64,000 bases of DNA from Enterococcus raffinosus (GCF_018917525.1 NZ_JAHLOS010000023.1:1-64000), one strand, 5' to 3'. Shown: positions 24,413 through 35,093, counted from the stretch's first letter. Numbers and translations: made by a program. Notes: generated by a model from the sequence alone, not told the origin.

Positions 24413-24946
24413 ATGGGAGTTCCAAAAGAAGGAGAGTTTGTGACGATTAAAAGTTACAAGCACGACGGCAGTTTGCATCGAACGTGGCGTGATACCATGG
24501 TATTAAAAACAAGTGAGTGTTCACTGATCGGCTTAAATGACCATACATTGGTCACTGAATCTGATGGCAGGAGATGGGTCACTCGCGAACCAGCAATCGT
24601 TTATTTCCATCAAAAATACTGGTTCAACATAATAGCAATGATTCGAGAGAAGGGAGTTTCTTATTATTGTAATCTAGCATCACCTTATGTATTAGATGAC
24701 GAGGCACTAAAGTATATTGATTATGATTTAGATGTCAAAGTTTTTCCGGATGGCGAGAAACGTCTGTTAGACGTGGATGAATATGAAGCCCATAGTCAGC
24801 AAATGCATTACTCTAAAGAAATTGATTATATTCTCAAGGAAAATGTCAAGATCTTAGTGGACTGGATCAACAATGAAAAGGGGCCTTTTTCCCAAGGCTA
24901 TATTGATATTTGGTATGATCGTTACAAGCAATTGTCGCGAAAGTAG
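24413..24946 (+). CDS. DUF402 family nucleoside tri/diphosphate phosphatase (NtdP-like)
   Basis: 177-residue DUF402 protein with [14 protein letters not shown]-type N-terminus (residues 9-22), [18 protein letters not shown], and the acidic LDVKVFPDG and [10 protein letters not shown] motifs that hold metal in the family. The best-studied relative, SA1684 of S. aureus, hydrolyses nucleoside tri- and diphosphates. The assignment of that activity here is by family only. It is monocistronic, with a terminator immediately after the stop. Confidence 0.87.
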   Translation: MGVPKEGEFVTIKSYKHDGSLHRTWRDTMVLKTSECSLIGLNDHTLVTESDGRRWVTREPAIVYFHQKYWFNIIAMIREKGVSYYCNLASPYVLDDEALKYIDYDLDVKVFPDGEKRLLDVDEYEAHSQQMHYSKEIDYILKENVKILVDWINNEKGPFSQGYIDIWYDRYKQLSRK

Positions 24947-24950
24947 AAAG

Positions 24951-24988
24951 AAAAGACTGTGCCAAAATAAATTGGTACAGTCTTTTTT
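24951..24988 (+). terminator. Terminator after the DUF402 gene
   Basis: Arms AAAAGACTGTGCCAA (24951-24965) and TTGGTACAGTCTTTT (24972-24986) followed by T's. It also faces the convergent GNAT gene. Confidence 0.9.
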
Positions 24989-25024
24989 GCTGTTTATACT
25001 AACGCTAAAATTTTACTAATGGCT

Positions 25025-25459
25025 TTATAGTTCTTTCTTCATATGCACATGTTCAATTCCAGCATCTTCGAAAATATCTCCGTAAGTAACGTAACCTAAT
25101 TTTTGATAAAATTTTTCTGCTGATAATTGCGCACCTAATTCGATTGTTTTGAACTGCTGCTGTTTCGCAAACATTTCGGCTTCAGCAATGATTTCAGTTC
25201 CAAGATTTTTACCACGATATTCTTTTAAAACAGCCATCCGCTGTAATTTGAAGGTTTGATCATCCAAAGGCAATAGTCTTACAGTCGCTGCAGGTTTCTT
25301 ATCATCTGTATATAGAACGAAGTGAACGGAATACGCTTCGTTTCCGTCGATTTCTAGATTAGCAGGTACACCTTGCTCTTGGACAAAGACCTTTTGCCGA
25401 ATGCGAACGGCATCGAGATAGATCTCGCTCATCGTATCTTTAGTAATTAAAATTTTCAT
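25025..25459 (-). CDS. GNAT family N-acetyltransferase
   Basis: 144-residue acetyltransferase with the acetyl-CoA-binding LQRMAVLKEYRGKNLGTEI (motif A, R/Q-x-x-G-x-G/A-like) and IELGAQLSAEKFYQKLGYV near the C-terminus. The VRIRQKVFVQEQGVP segment near residue 20 places it with the ElaA/YjcF-like subgroup. ATG 25459 has GGAAGGTG upstream. The longer frame starting at 25594 overlaps the divergent transporter and is not credible. The substrate is unknown. Confidence 0.88.
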   Translation of the reverse strand: MKILITKDTMSEIYLDAVRIRQKVFVQEQGVPANLEIDGNEAYSVHFVLYTDDKKPAATVRLLPLDDQTFKLQRMAVLKEYRGKNLGTEIIAEAEMFAKQQQFKTIELGAQLSAEKFYQKLGYVTYGDIFEDAGIEHVHMKKEL

Positions 25460-25535
25460 AATGACACCTTCCTCAAGGGGATTTTTCTCCACATGATGTA
25501 TACTATAAACTAAATCTAAAAAAAGGAGTAGACGG

Positions 25536-26660
25536 ATGTTTGAGAAAATTAAAAATTCAAAATTAATGTTCTGGTCGGTAGAGATTTTGATCATCGCGAC
25601 ATTGATTTTAGTTTCATCAAAAATTGATTTTGTTTTTCAACCAATTGGCACGTTTTTTACCACATTGTTTGCACCGATCTTGATCGCTGGCTTTTTATAT
25701 TATTTATTGAATCCGTTAGTGAACTTATTAATGAAATTAGGTGTCAAACGTCTAGTGGCAATTGCACTGATTTTTATTTTATTGATCGGAATGATCGTAA
25801 TAATTTTCATGAGTGTCATCCCTAACTTGGTGGAGCAGTTGGTTTCTTTAGCTAAGAATATTCCAGGATTTGTCAGCAATATGCAAAATTGGCTGCAAGA
25901 ATTAGCGGATAGAGCAACCCGATTCCCACTCTTTAAGGAATTAGATGTTGATAAATATATCAGCAACTTAGATGTTTCAGCGGGAAGTATTATTCAACAA
26001 TCCTTAACTGGCGTGACAAATGGCTTAGGCTCTGTCATAGGGAAAATCACGACAGTAGTCTTATTATTGATCACGGTACCGTTCATTTTGTTTTATATGT
26101 TAAAGGATGGCGAAAAACTAGTACCGAATATTGAGCGACTTTTCCCAGAAAAGCAAAGAGAAAATATCAAAGGACTCTTACAGCAGTTAAATAAGACGTT
26201 GTCTGACTACATTAGCGGCCAAGCAATCGAGTGTTTGTTTGTAGGAACTTTTACCTTTTTAGGATATCTGTTGATCGGTGTTGATTATGCCTTTTTATTT
26301 GGAGTAATTGCTGGTTTAACGAATTTAATTCCTTATTTAGGACCTTATCTGGGTCTAGCGCCCGCGTTGATCTATACATTTTTTGATTCACCAACCAAGG
26401 CTTTGCTTTGTATATTAATCGTACTGGTCGTACAACAAGTTGATGGTAATGTCATCTATCCAAACGTGATTGGAAAATCCTTGAATATTCATCCATTGAC
26501 GATTATTTTAATTTTATTAGTAGCTGGGAATCTTTCTGGTATATTAGGTGTCTTTTTAGGGGTACCTGTTTATGCCATTTTACGTACTTTAGTTGTTTTT
26601 GTGGTTAAGATCTTTAAGCAAAGTAAGCAAGAAGAGCGTGAACAGGAATTTTTAAGCTAG
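25536..26660 (+). CDS. AI-2E family (PerM/YdbI-type) transporter
   Basis: 374-residue membrane protein of the AI-2E/PerM family. It has about seven to eight hydrophobic helices, an amphipathic central part (about 85-150) and the family's conserved GLTNLIPYLGPYLG near residue 260-275 and VVQQVDGNVIYPNVIGKSL near 300. Members are variously linked to autoinducer export, ion antiport or permease roles, and substrate assignment by homology is unsafe. AAGGAG precedes ATG. It is divergent from the GNAT gene, sharing a 76-base gap with TATACT at about 25499. Confidence 0.88.
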   Translation: MFEKIKNSKLMFWSVEILIIATLILVSSKIDFVFQPIGTFFTTLFAPILIAGFLYYLLNPLVNLLMKLGVKRLVAIALIFILLIGMIVIIFMSVIPNLVEQLVSLAKNIPGFVSNMQNWLQELADRATRFPLFKELDVDKYISNLDVSAGSIIQQSLTGVTNGLGSVIGKITTVVLLLITVPFILFYMLKDGEKLVPNIERLFPEKQRENIKGLLQQLNKTLSDYISGQAIECLFVGTFTFLGYLLIGVDYAFLFGVIAGLTNLIPYLGPYLGLAPALIYTFFDSPTKALLCILIVLVVQQVDGNVIYPNVIGKSLNIHPLTIILILLVAGNLSGILGVFLGVPVYAILRTLVVFVVKIFKQSKQEEREQEFLS

Positions 26661-26720
26661 TCGATCGTTCATCATTCGGAAAAGATTGCATAAAAACAAG
26701 TGATGTGATACGATTTTATC

Positions 26721-26743
26721 GTGGCCTTTGTGCCACTTTTTTT
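26721..26743 (+). terminator. Terminator after the AI-2E-family gene
   Basis: Short GTGGC/GCCAC stem (26721-26725 and 26732-26736) followed by T7. Confidence 0.65.
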
Positions 26744-26772
26744 ACACTTAAAAATAAGGAGCGAATGCAATT

Positions 26773-28149
26773 ATGAATGCTGACCCCGATAGTCAGTCGT
26801 TAATCTTACAACTAGGGTTATTAGTAATTTTAACGTTAATCAACGGATTTTTAGCTGCGGCTGAAATTTCGGTGGTGTCGGTCAATAAAAACCGAGTAGA
26901 ACAAAAGGCGGATGAAGGGAACCCAAAATCAAAAAGATTATTAGAGGTTATTGAAAGTCCGAATAATTTCTTGTCAACGATCCAAGTTGGGATTACTTTA
27001 GTTAACATCTTGTCAGGGGCCTCCTTGGCGGATAGCTTGTCTGCTCGCTTGGCGCCTTTATTAGGTGGAAGTGCAATTGCACGGACAGCTTCTGCCGCGA
27101 TCGTCATGATATTATTGACCTATGTATCGATTGTATTTGGAGAATTATATCCTAAACGAATTGCCATGACCAAGACCGAAGAAGTAGCGCAAGTAACTTC
27201 TGGCGTTGTTCGTAAAATCGGAATAGTCACAAAGCCTTTCGTTTGGTTATTAACGGCTTCAACAAACTTATTAGCGAAAATTACACCGATGAAGTTTGAT
27301 GATGAAGACACGAAAATGACCCGCGACGAAATGCGTTATATGCTAGAAAATGAAGGCGTGCTGGACAACGACGAGATCGAGATGCTGCAAGGTGTTTTCT
27401 CTTTAGACACGAAGGTTGCTCGTGAAGTGATGGTTCCTCGAACAGATTCCTTCATGATCGATATCAATGATCCGGTGTTGGAAAGTATTGATGAGATATT
27501 GAGTGAAAGCTATTCACGAATTCCAGTGTATGATGATGATAAGGATAAAGTCGTAGGGATCTTACACACGAAAACTTTATTGAAGGCGGCTCGTCAATTC
27601 GGATTTGAAAATGTTAATTTGCAGAAGATTTTACAAGAACCGCTATTTGTACCGGAAACAATTTTCATTGATGATTTGTTATACGAGTTGAAGAAAACCC
27701 AAAATCAAATGTCGATACTACTAGATGAGTACGGCGGCATGGTTGGATTAGTAACCTTAGAAGATTTGTTAGAAGAAATCGTTGGAGAGATTGATGATGA
27801 ATCCGACGAAGTTGAAAAACTTTATGAAAAAGTCGGGGACAACGAATACTTGATCAATGGGAAGATGCTGATTGATGAGTTCAATGAAGAGTTTGGTTTG
27901 AACTTGCATATGAGCGATGTCGATACGATGGCAGGTTATCTGATCACAGCTTTAGGAACAATTCCTGATCAAGGGGAAAAACTTTCTTTTGATGTCGATG
28001 ATTTGACTTTGATCTCAGAAGAAATGGAAGGTTCTCGTGTTTTGACATTGCGTGCAATTTTTCACCCGGAAGAACATGAGAATGCTGAACCAGAAGAAGA
28101 ACGCCGTTTGTTTACCAAAGATTTTGAAGATGATGAGCCTCGGCGCTAA
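26773..28149 (+). CDS. CNNM/CorC-type hemolysin-family transporter
   Basis: 458-residue protein with the DUF21 (CNNM) membrane domain (about 10-200, three to four helices, containing EISVVSVNKNRVEQ and GELYPKRIA). A CBS pair follows (about 215-345, starting AREVMVPRTD), then a C-terminal CorC/HlyC domain (about 365-440). Bacterial CNNM proteins export Mg2+ and bind Mg-ATP through the CBS pair; 'hemolysin' is a legacy name. AAGGAGCG precedes ATG 26773. Confidence 0.9.
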   Translation: MNADPDSQSLILQLGLLVILTLINGFLAAAEISVVSVNKNRVEQKADEGNPKSKRLLEVIESPNNFLSTIQVGITLVNILSGASLADSLSARLAPLLGGSAIARTASAAIVMILLTYVSIVFGELYPKRIAMTKTEEVAQVTSGVVRKIGIVTKPFVWLLTASTNLLAKITPMKFDDEDTKMTRDEMRYMLENEGVLDNDEIEMLQGVFSLDTKVAREVMVPRTDSFMIDINDPVLESIDEILSESYSRIPVYDDDKDKVVGILHTKTLLKAARQFGFENVNLQKILQEPLFVPETIFIDDLLYELKKTQNQMSILLDEYGGMVGLVTLEDLLEEIVGEIDDESDEVEKLYEKVGDNEYLINGKMLIDEFNEEFGLNLHMSDVDTMAGYLITALGTIPDQGEKLSFDVDDLTLISEEMEGSRVLTLRAIFHPEEHENAEPEEERRLFTKDFEDDEPRR

Positions 28150-28164
28150 AAACTTTACAATGAA

Positions 28165-28206
28165 TCAGGGCGCAATCCAATGAAGGAGATTGCGCCCTGA
28201 TTTTTT
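28165..28206 (+). terminator. Terminator after the CNNM gene
   Basis: Thirteen-base arms TCAGGGCGCAATC (28165-28177) and GATTGCGCCCTGA (28188-28200), then T6. Confidence 0.95.
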
Positions 28207-28262
28207 CTTCGGTTTTTTTAAGAGTAAGGAATAGCCGTCCCTTAAGAATGAGCATTTCAGCT

Positions 28263-28291
28263 TTCCATCAGAGTAAAATCCATGCTATACT
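28263..28291 (+). promoter_or_regulatory. Promoter of prfC
   Basis: TTCCAT (28263-28268), 17-base spacer, and an extended -10 TGC-TATACT (28283-28291), 43 bases before the gene. Confidence 0.6.
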
Positions 28292-28333
28292 GATTGGGTT
28301 GAAATTTGAAAGATAGATGAATGGAGCAATAGA

Positions 28334-29911
28334 ATGAACAATCCTAATTTAAAACAACAAGTTGATAGTCGTCGTACCTTCGCGATCATTTCCCATCCGG
28401 ATGCTGGTAAAACGACGATCACTGAACAATTATTATTATTCGGCGGGGCAATTCGTCAAGCCGGAACAGTTAAAGGAAAAAAGACTGGAAATTTTGCGAA
28501 ATCTGACTGGATGGATATTGAAAAGCAACGTGGTATTTCTGTTACCAGTTCTGTTATGCAGTTTGATTTCGATGGAAAACGAGTAAATATTTTAGATACG
28601 CCTGGGCATGAGGATTTCTCTGAGGATACTTATCGGACATTAATGGCAGTCGACAGTGCTGTAATGGTGATTGACAGCGCTAAGGGGATCGAGGCACAAA
28701 CAAAGAAACTTTTCCAAGTTGTAAAACGTCGAGGGATTCCGATCTTTACTTTCATCAATAAGTTGGACCGTGACGGTCGCGAACCATTAGATTTATTAGA
28801 AGAGCTAGAAGAATTATTAGATATTGAGTCTTATCCCATGAATTGGCCGATAGGTATGGGAAAGGGCTTAGAAGGAATTTACGATATCTATAACGAAAGA
28901 ATTGAATTTTATCGCCCTGAACAATATGAAGGGGAACGATTTGTGAAATTGACGGATGGTGAAATCGCTGGAAATCATCCCTTGAAAGAGAAATCAATTT
29001 ATGAAGATGTAATCAGTGAAGTAGAGTTAGTTCGAGAAGCTGGAGATCAATTCAATCTTGAAAAAATCCAACGAGGAGATCAAACCCCTGTCTTCTTCGG
29101 TTCGGCATTAACAAATTTCGGAGTTGAAACATTTTTGGAAACATTCGTTGATCTTGCGCCCAAGCCACACGCACATAAAACAGAAGAGGGAGAAGCCGTC
29201 TCTCCTTACGAAGAAGAATTCTCTGGCTTTGTCTTCAAGATTCAAGCGAATATGAATCCGAATCATCGTGATCGGATTGCTTTTGTGCGAGTCTGCTCAG
29301 GTACCTTTGAACGTGGTATGGATGTGACACTTGGTCGAACAGGTAAAAAAATGAAATTGAGTAATGTTACTCAATTCATGGCAGATGCTCGTGAAAATGT
29401 TGAGGAAGCTGTTGCCGGTGATATCATCGGTGTCTATGATACGGGAAATTATCAAATCGGTGATACTTTATATGAAGGGAAATTGAAAGTAGCATATGAA
29501 GAGTTGCCGTCCTTTACACCAGAACTGTTCATGAAAGTCACTGCTAAAAACGTGATGAAACAAAAATCCTTCCATAAAGGTATTTATCAATTGGTTCAAG
29601 AAGGTGCGATCCAATTGTACAAGACCTATTTGACCGATGAGTATATTATCGGTGCGGTGGGTCAATTACAGTTTGAAGTCTTCCAACACCGTATGCTAAA
29701 TGAATACAATGCGGAAGTAGTTATGACACCAATGGGTAACAAAATCGCTCGCTGGATAGATCCAGAACAATTAGACGAACGAATGAGTTCAAGTCGTAAT
29801 ATTTTGGCGAAAGATCGTTTCGATCAACCACTATTCTTATTCGAAAATCAATTTGCGATGCGCTGGTTTGCGGATAAGTATCCTGAGGTAGAGTTGAAGA
29901 GCTTGATGTAA
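28334..29911 (+). CDS. prfC: Peptide chain release factor 3
   Basis: 525-residue translational GTPase that recycles RF1/RF2 after termination. G-motifs are SHPDAGKTT (P-loop, about 20-28), [10 protein letters not shown] (switch I), DTPGHEDF, and NKLDRD. The C-terminal domains contain the RF3-specific [13 protein letters not shown]. Full length. Monocistronic between two terminators. Confidence 0.97.
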   Translation: MNNPNLKQQVDSRRTFAIISHPDAGKTTITEQLLLFGGAIRQAGTVKGKKTGNFAKSDWMDIEKQRGISVTSSVMQFDFDGKRVNILDTPGHEDFSEDTYRTLMAVDSAVMVIDSAKGIEAQTKKLFQVVKRRGIPIFTFINKLDRDGREPLDLLEELEELLDIESYPMNWPIGMGKGLEGIYDIYNERIEFYRPEQYEGERFVKLTDGEIAGNHPLKEKSIYEDVISEVELVREAGDQFNLEKIQRGDQTPVFFGSALTNFGVETFLETFVDLAPKPHAHKTEEGEAVSPYEEEFSGFVFKIQANMNPNHRDRIAFVRVCSGTFERGMDVTLGRTGKKMKLSNVTQFMADARENVEEAVAGDIIGVYDTGNYQIGDTLYEGKLKVAYEELPSFTPELFMKVTAKNVMKQKSFHKGIYQLVQEGAIQLYKTYLTDEYIIGAVGQLQFEVFQHRMLNEYNAEVVMTPMGNKIARWIDPEQLDERMSSSRNILAKDRFDQPLFLFENQFAMRWFADKYPEVELKSLM

Positions 29912-29948
29912 AAAGGTTAATAATTGTTGATCATTATTAAAAGGATTA

Positions 29949-29992
29949 AAAAAATAGTTGAAGCTAAGTTATTTTAGCTTCAACTATTTTTT
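29949..29992. terminator. Bidirectional terminator between prfC and DUF1827 gene
   Basis: Seventeen-base arms from AAAATAGTTGAAGC (29951) to 29990 around a 6-base loop, with A-tract before and T-tract after. It overlaps the DUF1827 stop codon. Confidence 0.9.
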
Positions 29993-30280
29993 GTTGATTG
30001 ACATTTCAATTAAACCAGGCGACTCCAGATAAGAGATGTTCGCGAAATCATAGGTTCCCTTGTCTAGTTTTCTTTTAAAATATTTATGTACGAAATCAAC
30101 TTCTGATGGCAGGATGTTACGATTATCGTTTTTTAATACAATTTCAGCATGCTTATAAGCATCCGTATAGATTACAGTAGTATTGCCAATTGTATAGACT
30201 TTAATCATGTTTGCATCAGTGTTTTCCAGCTGATTATAAACCAATTGCGAATGACTATTGGTCACGTTAATAAGTTTCAT
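29984..30280 (-). CDS. DUF1827 family protein
   Basis: A 98-residue soluble protein (MKLINVTNSHSQLVYNQLEN). It matches the size and start of DUF1827, a small family confined to Lactobacillales and of unknown function. The alternating hydrophobic pattern (IKVYTIGNTTVIYTD) suggests beta strands. GAAGGTGTTTC lies upstream of ATG. It lies between prfC and clpE on the clpE strand but is separated from clpE by about 150 bases and the clpE terminator, so it is probably transcribed alone. Confidence 0.75.
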   Translation of the reverse strand: MKLINVTNSHSQLVYNQLENTDANMIKVYTIGNTTVIYTDAYKHAEIVLKNDNRNILPSEVDFVHKYFKRKLDKGTYDFANISYLESPGLIEMSINKK

Positions 30281-30390
30281 CCTGAAACACCTTCTTCCTA
30301 AACCTTACTCCATAATGTAATTATATAAGAAAGATTAAGAAAAAAGAAGGATGTTGCTCATTTTAATTAGAATATTTGAAAAATTTGGTA

Positions 30391-30430
30391 AAAAGAAAAG
30401 GATTCTCGTGAGGGAGAATCCTTTTCTTTT
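30391..30430 (-). terminator. Terminator after clpE
   Basis: Seventeen-base perfect arms (30391-30407 and 30414-30430) with GGATTCTC core and a 6-base loop. Reading leftward it ends in CTTTTCTTTT. It overlaps the last codon and stop of clpE. Confidence 0.9.
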
Positions 30431-32648
30431 AATCTTTATCTTCTTTGGCTAAGCGTTCAGGCTTTGATGTGATTACGATATGATCTTCTTTATCAAGTTT
30501 TGCTTTTAAGTCAGTAATCGTCGGATGATCTAAATAGAATTCGGCGATTCCATCCTCAATATTTTCTTGAATCGTTCGACGTAATGGACGAGCCCCCATT
30601 GCAGGATCATAGCCAAGGTCAACTAGTTTTTCTTTGACATTATCTGGAACATCAATGTGAAGTTTTTGCGAAGCCAACATTTCGTTGACGTCATCCAGCA
30701 TAAGCGAAACGATTTTCATTAAGTTTTCTTTTGACAGCGAGCTGAACTCAATAATACCGTCAAAACGGTTTAAGAATTCAGGAGCAAAGAAGTCTTTTAA
30801 TTGACCCAAAACAGAGCGGGTAGTTCCTTCTCTAGCAGCTCCGAAACCGACGTTGGCTTCGATCTTGCCAGTTCCAGCGTTACTAGTCATGATAATAATC
30901 GTGTCCTTGAAGCTGACTGTTCGACCTTGAGAATCAGTCAAACGTCCATCATCAAGAATTTGCAAGAACATATGAAGTACATCTGGATGAGCCTTTTCTA
31001 TTTCATCTAGTAAAATCAAACTGTAAGGATGACGACGAACTTGCTCAGTCAATTGTCCAGCTTCTTCGTATCCAACATAACCTGGAGGAGAACCGATCAA
31101 TTTAGAGACACTGTGTTTTTCCATATATTCACTCATGTCAAAGCGAATCATGGAATCACTAGAGCCAAATAATTCTTCAGCTAATTGACGAGCTAGCTCA
31201 GTTTTACCAACACCAGTAGGTCCAACGAATAGGAAAGAACCGATAGGACGATTTTTCTTATTTAAACCGACACGATTACGCCGAATAGCTTTGGCTACTT
31301 TATCGACTGCTTCATCTTGTCCAATGACGTGTTGTTTCAAGTCGACGGCAAGATTTTTCAATTGTGTTTGTTCTTTTTCTTTTAGTTCGCCCACCGGAAT
31401 GCCAGTCCGTTTTTCAACGATCTGCTCCATGTCTTTTTCAGAAATAACCGGAGTTTCTTCATCCGTCAATTGACGATCTTTCATTTTCTGTAACTTATTG
31501 ATTTGATCACGGTAGTAAGCGGCTTTTTCAAAATCTTCTTCTTGAGAAGCTTGTGATTTTTGTTGTTCAGCTTCCGCTAATTTTTTGTCGATTGTTTTTG
31601 GATCGACGATTTGAATCGTTAAGTTTTTCTTCGAACCTGTTTCATCTAATAAGTCGATGGCTTTATCAGGTAAGAAGCGATCTTGGATGTAGCGATTTGA
31701 TAATTCAGCAGCAGCTTTGATTGCGTCCTCTGTATATTTCACGTGATGATAATCTTCATAACGTGGTTGTAGTCCCTTCAAGATTTCGATGGTTTCTTGA
31801 ACAGAAGGCTCTTCGACACGAACTGGCTGCATCCGGCGTTCTAACGCCGCGTCTTTTTCGATGATCCGGTATTCGTTTAATGTGGTGGCTCCAACCATTT
31901 GCAGTTCACCACGAGCTAAAGCAGGTTTTAGGATATTACCAGCGTCCATGTTGCCATCTCCGGCAGCACCAGCACCGACAATTTCATGTACTTCATCGAT
32001 GAAGAGGATAATGTTTTCAGCTTGACGAATTTCTTCGATCAATTTTTGCATCCGTTCTTCAAATTGGCCACGGATTCCAGTACCTTGGACAAGGGAAGCA
32101 ACATCTAAACGGATGACATCCTTATCCATTAATTTTTGCGGAACATCTCCATCAACGATTTTTTGAGCTAACCCTTCGACGACTGCTGTTTTACCAACTC
32201 CGGGTTCCCCGATAAGCACCGGATTGTTTTTGGTCCGGCGATTTAAAATCTCGATGACCCGCTGAATTTCATCGTCTCGTCCCACGACTGGATCAATGTT
32301 TCCTTCACGAGCCAATCCTGTGATATTGATTCCATATTCACCTAATAGGCCACCACCATTATTACGGGGTGGTTGATTGTTAATACCATTTCCGCCACCA
32401 AATTGGGTTGGTGGTGTTTGATCTGCAGCTCCTTGACGTTGTTGCATTTGTTGGGACATCGAGCGGAACAAATCATCTAAACTTCCAAAACCAAAAGGAT
32501 CATTTCCTGCCATTTGCGGCGCACCTCCAGCTTGATTCTTCAATTTTTGATAGCAATTTTGACAATAATCTAATTGCTTTCGTTGACCATTGACATTTGC
32601 GTATAAATGAATCGTTGCTTCATTTTCATGACAATTTTGGCAAAGCAT
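30429..32648 (-). CDS. clpE: ATP-dependent Clp protease ATP-binding subunit ClpE
   Basis: 739-residue HSP100 unfoldase that feeds aggregated or unfolded proteins to ClpP. The ClpE-specific N-terminal zinc finger is C3/C6 and C29/C32, followed by a Gly/Gln/Asn-rich linker (about 40-105). AAA domain 1 has GEPGVGKTA, a UVR-type coiled coil sits near 360-400, and AAA domain 2 has [10 protein letters not shown] favour ATG 32648 (MLCQNC), 8 bases from AGGGTG; a GTG at 32657 is in frame. A CtsR-like operator lies at its promoter, as expected for a heat-shock gene. Confidence 0.95.
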   Translation of the reverse strand: MLCQNCHENEATIHLYANVNGQRKQLDYCQNCYQKLKNQAGGAPQMAGNDPFGFGSLDDLFRSMSQQMQQRQGAADQTPPTQFGGGNGINNQPPRNNGGGLLGEYGINITGLAREGNIDPVVGRDDEIQRVIEILNRRTKNNPVLIGEPGVGKTAVVEGLAQKIVDGDVPQKLMDKDVIRLDVASLVQGTGIRGQFEERMQKLIEEIRQAENIILFIDEVHEIVGAGAAGDGNMDAGNILKPALARGELQMVGATTLNEYRIIEKDAALERRMQPVRVEEPSVQETIEILKGLQPRYEDYHHVKYTEDAIKAAAELSNRYIQDRFLPDKAIDLLDETGSKKNLTIQIVDPKTIDKKLAEAEQQKSQASQEEDFEKAAYYRDQINKLQKMKDRQLTDEETPVISEKDMEQIVEKRTGIPVGELKEKEQTQLKNLAVDLKQHVIGQDEAVDKVAKAIRRNRVGLNKKNRPIGSFLFVGPTGVGKTELARQLAEELFGSSDSMIRFDMSEYMEKHSVSKLIGSPPGYVGYEEAGQLTEQVRRHPYSLILLDEIEKAHPDVLHMFLQILDDGRLTDSQGRTVSFKDTIIIMTSNAGTGKIEANVGFGAAREGTTRSVLGQLKDFFAPEFLNRFDGIIEFSSLSKENLMKIVSLMLDDVNEMLASQKLHIDVPDNVKEKLVDLGYDPAMGARPLRRTIQENIEDGIAEFYLDHPTITDLKAKLDKEDHIVITSKPERLAKEDKD

Positions 32649-32732
32649 TTTTTTCACCCTTTCAACAGTTAATTGTTTCTTCTATTGTACATCGAGTAAG
32701 CGAATCTCGTAAAAAGATACGCTGGCCAGTTG

Positions 32733-32749
32733 TTTGACTTTCACTGACC
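32733..32749 (-). promoter_or_regulatory. CtsR operator of clpE
   Basis: On the minus strand GGTCAGT-GAA-AGTCAAA matches the CtsR heptad direct repeat RGTCAAA-NAN-RGTCAAA with two mismatches in the first unit. It starts about 10 bases after the -10 box, where a bound repressor would block initiation. Confidence 0.7.
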
Positions 32750-32758
32750 TTAAGAATA

Positions 32759-32787
32759 ATTATAGCGAGAATTTCAATAAATGCAAA
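32759..32787 (-). promoter_or_regulatory. Promoter of clpE
   Basis: On the minus strand: TTTGCA (32787-32782), 17-base spacer, TATAAT (32764-32759). The leader to clpE is about 105 bases. Confidence 0.7.
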
Positions 32788-32970
32788 CAGTTTGTTTTAT
32801 TTTTTAGCAGATGAGGATACAGAGTGCTAAAAAGAAGGTTGGGTTACTTTCTTTTTATACACAGTTGTTATGTAAAAAAGATGAAAACAAGAATAATAAG
32901 GGTTTCAACAGTTAATCAAGATATTTTAAGAAAGGGCATACAATTTGCTGGAATAAATCGATTAAAATTG

Positions 32971-32999
32971 TTGTATCCACCGCAAAAAAATGGTAATCT
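32971..32999 (+). promoter_or_regulatory. Promoter of ptsHI
   Basis: TTGTAT (32971-32976), 17-base spacer, TAATCT (32994-32999). The predicted start is near 33006, just before a leader hairpin. The interval 32790-32970 holds no supported gene. Confidence 0.5.
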
Positions 33000-33009
33000 A
33001 AGAAAATGA

Positions 33010-33069
33010 AGGGCTCAAAATGATGGATGTTATCATTAAAGCCCTAACATAAAAAAACATTTTTTTTTA
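33010..33069 (+). promoter_or_regulatory. Terminator-like leader hairpin upstream of ptsH
   Basis: AGGGCT (33010-33015) pairs with AGCCCT (33040-33045) and ATGAT with ATCAT inside. A-rich sequence and then T10 (about 33059-33069) follow, directly before the ribosome site AAAGGAG of ptsH. It could attenuate transcription or stabilise the message. The T-tract lies 13 bases from the stem, so it is not a textbook terminator. Confidence 0.4.
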
Positions 33070-33087
33070 TAAAGGAGAACGGTCAAT

Positions 33088-33354
33088 ATGGAAAAAAAAG
33101 ATTTTCACGTAGTAGCAGAAACAGGGATTCATGCACGTCCCGCAACTTTATTGGTGCAAGCTGCAAGCAAATTTAACTCTGATATTAACTTAGAGTATAA
33201 AGGAAAATCAGTTAACCTTAAATCAATCATGGGAGTTATGTCTCTAGGTGTTGGCCAAGGCTCTGACGTGACTATCTCTGCTGAAGGTGCTGACGAAAAA
33301 GAAGCAATGGAAGCAATTGTAGAAACAATGAAGAAAGAAGGATTATCTGAATAA
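33088..33354 (+). CDS. ptsH: Phosphocarrier protein HPr
   Basis: 88-residue HPr of the sugar phosphotransferase system. H15 (TGIHARPAT) takes phosphate from enzyme I and passes it to the EIIA proteins. S46 (NLKSIMGV) is the site for HPr kinase, which makes the CcpA corepressor for catabolite repression. AAAGGAG precedes ATG. The stop overlaps the ptsI start by one base. Confidence 0.98.
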   Translation: MEKKDFHVVAETGIHARPATLLVQAASKFNSDINLEYKGKSVNLKSIMGVMSLGVGQGSDVTISAEGADEKEAMEAIVETMKKEGLSE

Positions 33355-35081
33355 TGGTTGAATTACTAAAAGGTATTGCCGCAAGTGACGGGGTTGCCGT
33401 TGCGAAAGCTTATCTGCTAGTACAACCGGATTTATCTTTCAAACAAAATAATGTAGAAGACACTGCTGCCGAAGAAAAGCGTTTAGACGACGCTTTGGCG
33501 GCTTCTTCTGCTGAATTAGGAAAAATTCGGGATAAAGCAGCAAAAAGCTTAGGTGAAGAAGAAGCACAAGTTTTTGATGCTCATTTAATGGTTCTTTCAG
33601 ATCCAGAAATGATTGGTCAAATCAAACAACATATTCAAGATAATAAAGTGAATGCTGAAAGCTCACTTAAAGAAGTTACTGATATGTATATTGGCATGTT
33701 CGAGGCAATGGATGATAACGCTTATATGCAAGAACGTGCAGCAGATATTCGCGACGTAACAAAACGTGTTATGGCGCATTTATTAGGAGTATCTTTACCA
33801 GATCCATCAATGATTGACGAAGAAGTTATCGTTGTAGCGCATGACTTGACGCCAAGTGATACTGCGCAACTAGATAAAAATTTCGTTAAAGCCTTTGTTA
33901 CTGATATCGGCGGACGTACGTCTCACTCAGCAATCATGGCTCGTTCATTAGAAATCCCAGCGATTGTTGGTACGAAAGAAATCACTTCTAAAGTAAAAGA
34001 AGGCGATGTACTGGCAGTTAACGGAATCATCGGTGAAACGATCGTTAACCCAACTGACGAACAAGCGGCTGAATACAAAAAGGCCGGCGAAGCTTACGCA
34101 ACGCAAAAAGCAGAATGGGAAAAATTAAAAGATGCTGAAACAGTTACAGCTGATGGCAAGCATTTTGAATTAGCAGCAAACATCGGTACACCAAAAGATC
34201 TTGAAGGTGTTCATAATAATGGCGCTGAAGCGATCGGCTTGTACCGTACTGAATTCTTATACATGGACTCTTCAGATTTCCCAACAGAAGACGATCAATT
34301 TGAAGCTTATAAAGCCGTTTTAGAAGGCATAGGCGACAAACCAGTCGTTGTTCGTACAATGGATATCGGTGGAGACAAAGAATTACCTTACTTGACTTTA
34401 CCTCACGAAATGAATCCATTCTTGGGTTACCGTGCTTTGCGTATTAGTTTATCTGAACTTGGCGATGACATGTTCCGTACACAATTACGTGCATTGTTAC
34501 GTGCTTCTGTTCACGGTAACTTGCGCATCATGTTCCCAATGGTGGCGACATTAAAAGAATTCCGTGCAGCGAAGAAAATGTTCAACGAAGAAAAAGAAAA
34601 ATTGGTTAAAGAAGGCGTGAAGGTTTCTGACACGATTCAAGTCGGAATCATGATCGAAATTCCAGCTGCAGCTGTATTAGCTGACAAGTTTGCCAAAGAA
34701 GTTGATTTCTTCAGTATCGGAACAAATGACTTAATTCAATACACAATGGCAGCTGACCGTATGAACGAACGCGTTTCTTACCTGTACCAACCATATAACC
34801 CATCAATTTTACGCTTGATTAAAAACGTGATTGATGCAGCGCACGCTGAAGGTAAATGGGCTGGTATGTGCGGCGAAATGGCCGGCGATCAAACTGCTGT
34901 ACCATTGTTGATGGGTATGGGATTAGATGAGTTCTCTATGAGTGCGACATCTGTTCTTAGAACTCGTAGCTTAATGAAACGTCTAACAACGACTAAGATG
35001 GCTGAACTAGCTGAAAAAGCGTTGAAAGAATGCGACACAATGGAAGAAGTTCAAGAATTAGTAGAAGAATACGTAAAATAA
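33354..35081 (+). CDS. ptsI: PTS enzyme I (phosphoenolpyruvate-protein phosphotransferase)
   Basis: 575 residues. It autophosphorylates from PEP at H191 ([13 protein letters not shown]) and phosphorylates HPr. Domains: HPr-binding helical part (about 25-145), phosphohistidine swivel (about 150-225) and PEP-binding TIM barrel (about 250-540), with [27 protein letters not shown] and the active-site cysteine in GMCGEMAGD. Codon use looks more biased than in the neighbours, in line with high expression. Confidence 0.98.
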   Translation: MVELLKGIAASDGVAVAKAYLLVQPDLSFKQNNVEDTAAEEKRLDDALAASSAELGKIRDKAAKSLGEEEAQVFDAHLMVLSDPEMIGQIKQHIQDNKVNAESSLKEVTDMYIGMFEAMDDNAYMQERAADIRDVTKRVMAHLLGVSLPDPSMIDEEVIVVAHDLTPSDTAQLDKNFVKAFVTDIGGRTSHSAIMARSLEIPAIVGTKEITSKVKEGDVLAVNGIIGETIVNPTDEQAAEYKKAGEAYATQKAEWEKLKDAETVTADGKHFELAANIGTPKDLEGVHNNGAEAIGLYRTEFLYMDSSDFPTEDDQFEAYKAVLEGIGDKPVVVRTMDIGGDKELPYLTLPHEMNPFLGYRALRISLSELGDDMFRTQLRALLRASVHGNLRIMFPMVATLKEFRAAKKMFNEEKEKLVKEGVKVSDTIQVGIMIEIPAAAVLADKFAKEVDFFSIGTNDLIQYTMAADRMNERVSYLYQPYNPSILRLIKNVIDAAHAEGKWAGMCGEMAGDQTAVPLLMGMGLDEFSMSATSVLRTRSLMKRLTTTKMAELAEKALKECDTMEEVQELVEEYVK

Positions 35082-35093
35082 GATGTATTGTTC

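Noticed and set aside
32824-33009. Small plus-strand open frame (61 codons) between clpE and ptsH
   Set aside because: No spaced ribosome site, composition and residues look non-coding, and it overlaps the likely ptsHI promoter.
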